The notes under the pieces are model-generated. The model had not been told where the DNA came from and ran no database searches. It saw only the letters and a list, made by a program, of their open reading frames with translations. Positions 7,377 to 11,868 of a stretch of 11,868 nt of DNA are shown here, piece after piece. The position numbers and the translations under genes are program-made. The stretch is taken from assembly GCA_029933495.1 (NCBI GenBank), contig JAOZOC010000047.1, positions 1 through 11,868 on the forward strand. The letters are read 5' to 3'. Every line of letters begins with the position of its first letter. Within the stretch, counting starts at the first letter, position 1. This DNA comes from Bacteroidales bacterium. Lineage in GTDB: Bacteria; Bacteroidota; Bacteroidia; Bacteroidales; JAADJA01.

Positions 7377-8297
7377 GTGAGGTTTCTTAATAAAGAAGAT
7401 AAAAGTATAATCGACCTTCTTAATATCTGTTTTCTGGCAGTTGTATTTGTGATTTATCTTTTTTCTCTGGCATATTCGCCATATTTATTTGGTCCTTTAT
7501 TTGTTTTCCTGTTAGCCGGAATTGTGATAGGGCTCGCTATTCGTTTGCGACGAAAACAAAAGAACAATAGATTTGAAAGAATTTTCCTTGCGGCTTATCC
7601 GCTCATCTTTCTCTTTGTGATTTTTGAGAGCTTTTTTATGATCCTGCCTTATGTGAATCTTAACAGGTATGATCAGGCACTTGCTTCAATTGATCTATTC
7701 TTTCTTGGTGTTAATCCGACAGTCTGGATTGGGCAGTTTGTCAATCCCTGGCTCACAGACGTTATGTATCTGCTCTATTTTTTCTATTTTCCAATGCCCC
7801 TTTTTATTCTTGGGTATTTATACAGAAATAAAAGATTTACCGACCTTGATCAGAGTGTCTTTGTATATATGGTGGTGTATTACAGTGCTTATATTGGTTA
7901 TTTTATCTTCCCTGCATCAGGTCCCAGATTTTATGAGCCAATTATGCAACTCCAGACAAAGAGCCTTGATGGAGTTTTTATTGCTCTCCCGATACGGAAT
8001 TTTATCAATATCCTTGAACCCAACAAGCTTGATGCTTTTCCCAGTCTGCACTCTGCCATCTCTTTTACAACTCTGCTAATGATGGCAAAGTATAATAAAA
8101 GGATGTTCTGGATTTTTTTACCGATAATTTCAGGTATCTTTGTGTCACTGGTTTACTGTCGTTATCATTATGTTGTTGATATTGTTGCCGGTGTAGTCTG
8201 GTCGGTGGCAGGTTTTGTGATAGGACATTGGTTTTATAACAGATATGTAGTTGGGAAAATGAAAAATTTTATTAAAGATTATAGTAGCAATGTTTAA
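7377..8297 (+). CDS. Aur1-like PAP2-superfamily integral membrane protein
   Basis: A protein of 306 residues with about six or seven membrane segments and the PAP2 phosphatase/phosphotransferase active site. The motifs run in order: PASGPRF at 179-185, DAFPSLHSA at 219-227 with catalytic H225, and RYHYVVDIVAG at 262-272 with nucleophile H264 and partner D268. PSLH followed by HYxxD is the pattern of the Aur1/inositol-phosphotransferase branch (Pfam PAP2_3). In fungi, Aur1 moves phosphoinositol from phosphatidylinositol to ceramide. Within this operon a head-group transferase for ceramide, or a lipid-phosphate phosphatase, is plausible. The start is GTG at 7377, only five bases after the GNAT stop; no suitable ATG is close. 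The last 8 bases overlap the next gene. Family assignment is firm; the reaction is not known. Confidence 0.8.
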   Translation: MRFLNKEDKSIIDLLNICFLAVVFVIYLFSLAYSPYLFGPLFVFLLAGIVIGLAIRLRRKQKNNRFERIFLAAYPLIFLFVIFESFFMILPYVNLNRYDQALASIDLFFLGVNPTVWIGQFVNPWLTDVMYLLYFFYFPMPLFILGYLYRNKRFTDLDQSVFVYMVVYYSAYIGYFIFPASGPRFYEPIMQLQTKSLDGVFIALPIRNFINILEPNKLDAFPSLHSAISFTTLLMMAKYNKRMFWIFLPIISGIFVSLVYCRYHYVVDIVAGVVWSVAGFVIGHWFYNRYVVGKMKNFIKDYSSNV

Positions 8298-8994
8298 AGG
8301 GATTTTATTCAATAAAAAAGATATTCATTTTTATGTTATGCTGCTGAGTGCGCCGCTGCTACTCACTTTGTACAGATATCATGCTTACCCGGAGTATTTT
8401 TATCAGTATTTTTCTGCATTGGCTGATAATCCACAGGCTGACATTTATGCAAGATATTGGCAATTTATTATTTTTTTTTTATTGATATTTGTATTGCCGG
8501 TTGTGTATGTGAAGTTTGTGATGAAAAAGCCGTTATCCGGTTTCGGGCTTCGCTTAGGCGATATTAAATATGGAAGTAAATGGCTGATTACTATCCCATT
8601 GGTCGTAGTTCCTTTGATGTTTCTTTCTTCTCAAATGCCTGATATCCGTGCTGAATATCCTTTGGCAAAATCATTAATGACCGATCAGCAACATTTGCTT
8701 GGCTATGAATTAATGTATGTTGTGTTCTATTACTTCGCCTGGGAGTTTTATTTCAGAGGGTTTTTACTTTTTGGGTTGAAAGATAGATTTGGTGCTGTGA
8801 ATGCAATCCTTATACAAACAATTTCTTCTTGCCTGATACATATAGGAAAACCCGAAGGTGAGATAATCGGCTCCATTGTAGTAGGTGTTTTATTCGGAAT
8901 GATTGCTTTACGTAGCAGGTCTATATGGTATGTCTTCCTGATTCATGCTTCAATAGGTGTACTTACTGATGTTTTTATAATATATTTTAATTGA
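8290..8994 (+). CDS. CPBP (CAAX/Rce1-like) integral membrane protein with incomplete active site
   Basis: A protein of 234 residues with several membrane helices, related to the CPBP intramembrane glutamic protease family. Motif 1 is WEFYFRG at 151-157, where the usual EExxxRG has lost its first Glu (W151) but keeps E152 and R156. Motif 2 provides H184 (SCLIHIG). Motif 3 is HASIG at 219-223, where the final Asn of the HxxxN motif is Gly. Compared with the archaeal Rce1 enzyme, two of four catalytic positions are therefore changed, so proteolysis is doubtful. The gene starts 8 bases inside the preceding PAP2 gene, which suggests translational coupling and joint production. Its role in a lipid operon is unknown; it may be a membrane accessory protein. 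Confidence 0.7.
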   Translation: MFKGILFNKKDIHFYVMLLSAPLLLTLYRYHAYPEYFYQYFSALADNPQADIYARYWQFIIFFLLIFVLPVVYVKFVMKKPLSGFGLRLGDIKYGSKWLITIPLVVVPLMFLSSQMPDIRAEYPLAKSLMTDQQHLLGYELMYVVFYYFAWEFYFRGFLLFGLKDRFGAVNAILIQTISSCLIHIGKPEGEIIGSIVVGVLFGMIALRSRSIWYVFLIHASIGVLTDVFIIYFN

Positions 8995-9037
8995 AATATA
9001 AGATGATGAATATTAATGATTTAAAAAGATAAAACAG

Positions 9038-10021
9038 ATGAGTGTTCTCGTTACAGGCGCAAACGGATTTATCGGAAGCAACATTGTTAAAAGGTTGCTT
9101 GAAGATAATTGTGAAGTCAATGTGCTTGTCAGGAAATCCTCAGACCTGAAATTTCTGAAAAATTTGAACGTAAAATATTTCTATGGAGATATAACTCAAT
9201 CCTCAACAATTGAGTCTGCAGTTGCCGGCGTTGAAAAGGTGTTTCACGTTGCCGGATTGGCTGCCGACTGGGGGTCGTATGATGTTTTTGAAAAAGTCAA
9301 TTATAAAGGTACAATCAATGTTGCAGAAGCAGCTGATAGGGCAGGGGTAAAGCGTTTTGTTTTTATTAGCACAGTTGCATTTCACGGATTCGGGAAAACG
9401 AATATGACTGAAGATTCTCCTGTTGCTCCAAACCTGATTCCATACGCCAAAACGAAATATATGGCGGAGCAATGGCTTTGGGAGTTTGCCAAAGAAACGG
9501 AAATGGAGATAACAGCAGTACGCCCCGGAAATGTTTATGGAATTAATGATCGCACTTTTATTTCGAAATATATTGATGCTTTATTGGAAGGTAAATTTGC
9601 AGAAGTAAATAAGGGAAGAAGTAAGACCTGTCCGGTTTATATTGAGAATCTTGTGGACATTATCATGCTGGTTTCTAAAGAGGAAAAGGCGGTAAATAAT
9701 GTTTATATTGCAACTGACGGACTTGATATCACCTGGCATGAATTCAACTCTGTACTTGCTTCAAAACTGGGAATAGAGTTGTCAAAGACCTCCATACCTT
9801 ATGGTATTGCAATGGCTGTTGCAAAGATGTATAGCGGAGTCCATAAGTTTATCGGATTGAAGTCAGAACCTTTTCTGACACCTTACCGCATAAATAATGG
9901 AGGTAAAGATTATCATTTCAGCATTGCTAAATTGGAAAATCATTTTGGGTATAAGCCAGACATTGATCTGGATGAAGCCTTGAACAGGACAGTTAAATGG
10001 TATCGTGATGTCGGGGAATAA
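9038..10021 (+). CDS. NAD(P)-dependent extended-SDR dehydrogenase, candidate ceramide/3-ketosphinganine reductase
   Basis: A 327-residue soluble enzyme of the NAD-dependent epimerase/dehydratase (extended SDR) family. The Rossmann motif TGANGFIG (G7, G10, G13) begins at the N-terminus. FISTVAFHG at 109-117 supplies the active-site Ser/Thr, and YAKTK at 136-140 gives the catalytic Y136 and K140. HVAGLAADWGSYDVFEKVN resembles the 3-beta-hydroxysteroid dehydrogenase and dihydroflavonol reductase subgroup. In Caulobacter, CerR, a member of this broad family, reduces the 3-keto group during ceramide synthesis. The same step is needed after Spt, so this gene is the best candidate here; nucleotide-sugar or other lipid substrates remain possible. 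It follows the CPBP gene by 43 AT-rich bases with no terminator. Its end overlaps the start of the second PAP2 gene by 14 bases. Confidence 0.75.
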   Translation: MSVLVTGANGFIGSNIVKRLLEDNCEVNVLVRKSSDLKFLKNLNVKYFYGDITQSSTIESAVAGVEKVFHVAGLAADWGSYDVFEKVNYKGTINVAEAADRAGVKRFVFISTVAFHGFGKTNMTEDSPVAPNLIPYAKTKYMAEQWLWEFAKETEMEITAVRPGNVYGINDRTFISKYIDALLEGKFAEVNKGRSKTCPVYIENLVDIIMLVSKEEKAVNNVYIATDGLDITWHEFNSVLASKLGIELSKTSIPYGIAMAVAKMYSGVHKFIGLKSEPFLTPYRINNGGKDYHFSIAKLENHFGYKPDIDLDEALNRTVKWYRDVGE

Positions 10022-10889
10022 GACAGGTTTTAAAATACTACCTGCCGATATGGTCGTGATTGCCTACTTGATGATCACGGCAGTTTTGATGATTTTTATT
10101 CCAAAAGAGGAGTTTGATATTGGGATGCATTTGATTGACAGGTTATTGATTATATCAGGCATTGCATTCATTATTTATTTGGATTCAAGAAGAAAAAATA
10201 ATTTTACAGAGTTTCTGCATCTTTTTTATCCGCTGACACTTCTGGGTTATATATATGGTGAGACTGCCTTGCTCAATAATGTTTTTTTCGCTGCCAATCT
10301 CGATCCGTTTTTTATAAATCTGGATAATAAAATATTCGGCTTTCAACCTGCTCTTGAGTTTTCAAAATCCTTTCCACAGGTTTGGTTTAGCAAGCTTATG
10401 AACCTCGGATATTTTTCGTATTATTTTATGACAATCGGGGTTAGTGTGATAATCTATTTTACAGACAGACCGTTTGCCGAAAAGACAGTTTTTGTAATCA
10501 TAACCTCTTTTCTTATCTACTATCTGTTTTTTATAATATTTCCTGTGGTTGGGCCACAGTTTTATTTTGAGCCGCCTTTTTCGGAAGTACCTGTCACAGG
10601 GTTTTTTAGCAAGGCAGTTAAAGCGGTTCAGGAAGCAGGTGAGCACCCTACAGGAGCCTTTCCAAGTTCACACGTAGGAATGGCTTTAATATTTCTTTGG
10701 CTAAGCCTGAAAAGTTCTAAAGTTATGTTTTGGATTCTGCTTCCTTTTGTGATTTTGATTCTCTTTGCAACGGTCTATATCAAGGCTCATTATGCAGTTG
10801 ACATAATCGGCGGTATTTTATCAGCACCAGTTGTTCTGATCCTAAGCTTAAGAACTTGGTATTTTCTCTCAAATTATCTTGGTTCTTAA
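10008..10889 (+). CDS. Second PAP2-superfamily integral membrane protein
   Basis: A 293-residue multi-helix membrane protein, apparently a distant paralogue of the PAP2 protein at 7377-8297. Its motifs occupy matching places: VVGPQFYF with G182-P183-Q184, GAFPSSHVG at 216-224 with H222, and KAHYAVDIIGG at 259-269 with nucleophile H261 and D265. Compared with the first copy, R184 is replaced by Gln and the Arg two residues before the nucleophile by Lys (K259), and PSLH becomes PSSH. The catalytic His-His-Asp set is retained, so activity is likely, perhaps with a different phospho-substrate. A GTG at 10005 also opens the frame, but the ATG at 10008 is preferred; it overlaps cerR-like coding sequence by 14 bases. 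Possible roles are ceramide head-group transfer or lipid phosphate hydrolysis. Confidence 0.78.
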   Translation: MSGNKTGFKILPADMVVIAYLMITAVLMIFIPKEEFDIGMHLIDRLLIISGIAFIIYLDSRRKNNFTEFLHLFYPLTLLGYIYGETALLNNVFFAANLDPFFINLDNKIFGFQPALEFSKSFPQVWFSKLMNLGYFSYYFMTIGVSVIIYFTDRPFAEKTVFVIITSFLIYYLFFIIFPVVGPQFYFEPPFSEVPVTGFFSKAVKAVQEAGEHPTGAFPSSHVGMALIFLWLSLKSSKVMFWILLPFVILILFATVYIKAHYAVDIIGGILSAPVVLILSLRTWYFLSNYLGS

Positions 10890-10910
10890 TTAAATAAATA
10901 CATACATTTG
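10879..10910 (+). promoter_or_regulatory. Possible promoter before the acyl-CoA synthetase (TTGG ... TACATTTG)
   Basis: TACATTTG at 10903-10910 matches TAnnTTTG, and TTGG at 10879-10882, within the last codons of the PAP2 gene, sits 20 bases upstream as a -33-like box. Transcription would start near 10917, inside the palindrome that follows. An alternative weaker -7 element, TAGTATTG at 10945-10952, would start near 10959. Confidence 0.5.
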
Positions 10911-10925
10911 TGAATTAATTCACAA
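10908..10925. promoter_or_regulatory. Perfect 18-base palindrome matching the Crp-type consensus
   Basis: TTGTGAATTAATTCACAA is fully self-complementary and contains TGTGA-N6-TCACA, the classic Crp half-site arrangement. It overlaps the end of the TACATTTG promoter element, which would suit a repressor site. It also lies about 42 bases before the transcript start predicted from TAGTATTG at 10945, the position of a class II activator. Binding by a Crp/Fnr-family protein is inferred from pattern alone. Confidence 0.55.
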
Positions 10926-10943
10926 CTAAATTGATTTAGTTGT
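10922..10943. repeat. Second inverted repeat overlapping the palindrome
   Basis: Two 10-base arms (ACAACTAAAT and ATTTAGTTGT) flank TG. The left arm shares four bases with the palindrome at 10908-10925, so the two hairpins cannot form fully at the same time. A third, short inverted repeat (GTATT-GT-AATAC) follows at 10947-10958. No T-run follows, so it is not a convincing terminator for the upstream operon. Confidence 0.55.
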
Positions 10944-10984
10944 ATAGTATTGTAATACAGTCTTTAATGTAAAATATTTTTGAG

Positions 10985-11868
10985 ATGCCTATAAAAGAAC
11001 TAAACAGTATATTCAAGCCTCAGCGCATCGCGTTGATCGGAGCTTCCAATAATCCCAAAAGCGTTGGGGGAATTGTTTTAAAAAACCTTGTGGGTGCAGG
11101 TTTCAATGGTGTAATCTATCCCATAAATCCAAAGCGTGAAGCTGTAATTGGGATAACCTGTTTTCCAGATGTAAAGAGTCTTCCCAATACGCCTGACCTC
11201 GCAGTTATTATGACAGGTGCAAAATTTGTCCCAGGTTTGATAAGGGAGTGCGGCGAAGCAGGAGTTATGGGCGTAGTAATCATTTCTGCCGGATTTAAGG
11301 AGTGTGGTGTGGCGGGTAAAGAGTTGGAAGACCAGGTGAAAAATGAAACTGCAAAATTTCCTGAGATGCGTGTTATTGGGCCTAACTGTCTTGGTTTTAT
11401 TGTGCCTGGTTTAAATCTGAATGTGAGTTTTGCTGATGGAATGCCACAGAAGGGGCGTGTTGCTTTTATTTCACAATCAGGTGCACTCTGTACATCAGTC
11501 CTTGACTGGGCTAAGGAGGCGAAAATAGGCTTTTCATATTTTGTATCAATAGGTAATGCGATGGATGTTTCCTTTGGCGATTTGATTGATTATTTTGGCC
11601 AGGATCCAAGTACAAAGTCTATTGTTCTATATGTTGAGTCAGTAACAGATGCCAGGGCATTTATGTCGGCTGCCCGTGCGTTTGCGCGTAAAAAGCCAAT
11701 CATAGTTTATAAATCAGGGCGTTTTCCCGAGTCGGCTGCTGCTGCTGCTTCACATACCGGAGCTCTGGCATCCGAAGATTCTATATATGATGCTGTCTTC
11801 AGGCGGGCCGGAGTTGCAAGGGTTTATAATATTGGGAATATTTTTGATTTTACCGACTTAATAGGACG
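10985..11868 (+). CDS. ADP-forming acyl-CoA (acetate-CoA) synthetase, N-terminal part, cut by window end
   Basis: The first 294 codons of an NDP-forming acyl-CoA synthetase, which interconverts acyl-CoA plus ADP and phosphate with the free acid, ATP and CoA; in fermenters it often yields ATP while producing acetate. A CoA-binding Rossmann domain comes first (IALIGASNNPKSVGG from about residue 15), followed by the ligase domain with RVIGPNCLGF and FISQSGALCTS. Glu218 (LYVES) and the phosphorylated histidine H257 (ASHTGALA) fall at the numbers I recall for the Pyrococcus alpha subunit, so this half looks complete and active. Whether the gene continues as an alpha-beta fusion (about 700 residues) or also carries a GNAT domain cannot be seen. 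The ATG at 10985 follows a regulatory region with a Crp-like palindrome. It appears to be a separate unit from the sphingolipid operon. Confidence 0.88.
   Translation, partial: MPIKELNSIFKPQRIALIGASNNPKSVGGIVLKNLVGAGFNGVIYPINPKREAVIGITCFPDVKSLPNTPDLAVIMTGAKFVPGLIRECGEAGVMGVVIISAGFKECGVAGKELEDQVKNETAKFPEMRVIGPNCLGFIVPGLNLNVSFADGMPQKGRVAFISQSGALCTSVLDWAKEAKIGFSYFVSIGNAMDVSFGDLIDYFGQDPSTKSIVLYVESVTDARAFMSAARAFARKKPIIVYKSGRFPESAAAAASHTGALASEDSIYDAVFRRAGVARVYNIGNIFDFTDLIG

Noticed and set aside
10362..10646. 94-codon - strand frame inside the second PAP2 gene
   Set aside because: Antisense to conserved membrane helices and active-site motifs; the composition, rich in K, R and C, is typical of shadow frames.
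10975..10982. TATTTTTG match to TAnnTTTG just before the acyl-CoA synthetase
   Set aside because: It ends two bases before the ATG, so transcription from it would begin inside the coding sequence.

Overview
The window looks like a chromosome segment from a member of the Bacteroidota, probably a Bacteroidales-type anaerobe. The evidence is: AT-rich sequence, gene starts without Shine-Dalgarno boxes, several perfect matches to the Bacteroidetes -7 promoter element TAnnTTTG, and a Bacteroidetes-type serine palmitoyltransferase, an enzyme of sphingolipid-making bacteria. No rRNA, tRNA, CRISPR array, transposase or phage gene was seen.

Left part (1-4940), a carboxylate uptake and activation block, all on the + strand. 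It holds an outer-membrane beta-barrel porin (77-1360), a 269-base gap with two short-period tandem repeats (8-nt, then 7-nt units), AMP-forming acetyl-CoA synthetase acs (1630-3552) with a strong intrinsic terminator, and an OFA-family major facilitator transporter (3633-4880) with its own terminator. Read together, these suggest a short carboxylate crossing the outer membrane, then the inner membrane, then being converted to acyl-CoA. The substrate is inferred, not shown.

Middle part (4939-10889), a probable complete ceramide and sphingolipid locus. Serine palmitoyltransferase (spt, - strand) is transcribed divergently from a tightly packed + strand run of five genes: a double-GNAT acyltransferase (candidate bacterial ceramide synthase), an Aur1-like PAP2 membrane protein, a CPBP/CAAX-type membrane protein lacking some catalytic residues, an extended-SDR dehydrogenase (candidate 3-ketosphinganine or keto-ceramide reductase), and a second PAP2 membrane protein. 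Two back-to-back TAnnTTTG promoters lie in the spt/GNAT gap. The run contains overlaps of 8 and 14 bases, so it is almost certainly an operon. The two PAP2 proteins are candidates for head-group transfer and/or lipid-phosphate removal, and they differ at two conserved arginine positions.

Right edge (10890-11868). A short regulatory region holds a perfect 18-base palindrome matching the Crp half-site pattern TGTGA-N6-TCACA. It leads into the N-terminal 294 codons of an ADP-forming acyl-CoA synthetase, cut by the window end. A related palindrome (TGTTA-N6-TAACA) sits before the porin gene, so the acetate-related genes at the two ends of the window may share a Crp/Fnr-type regulator.
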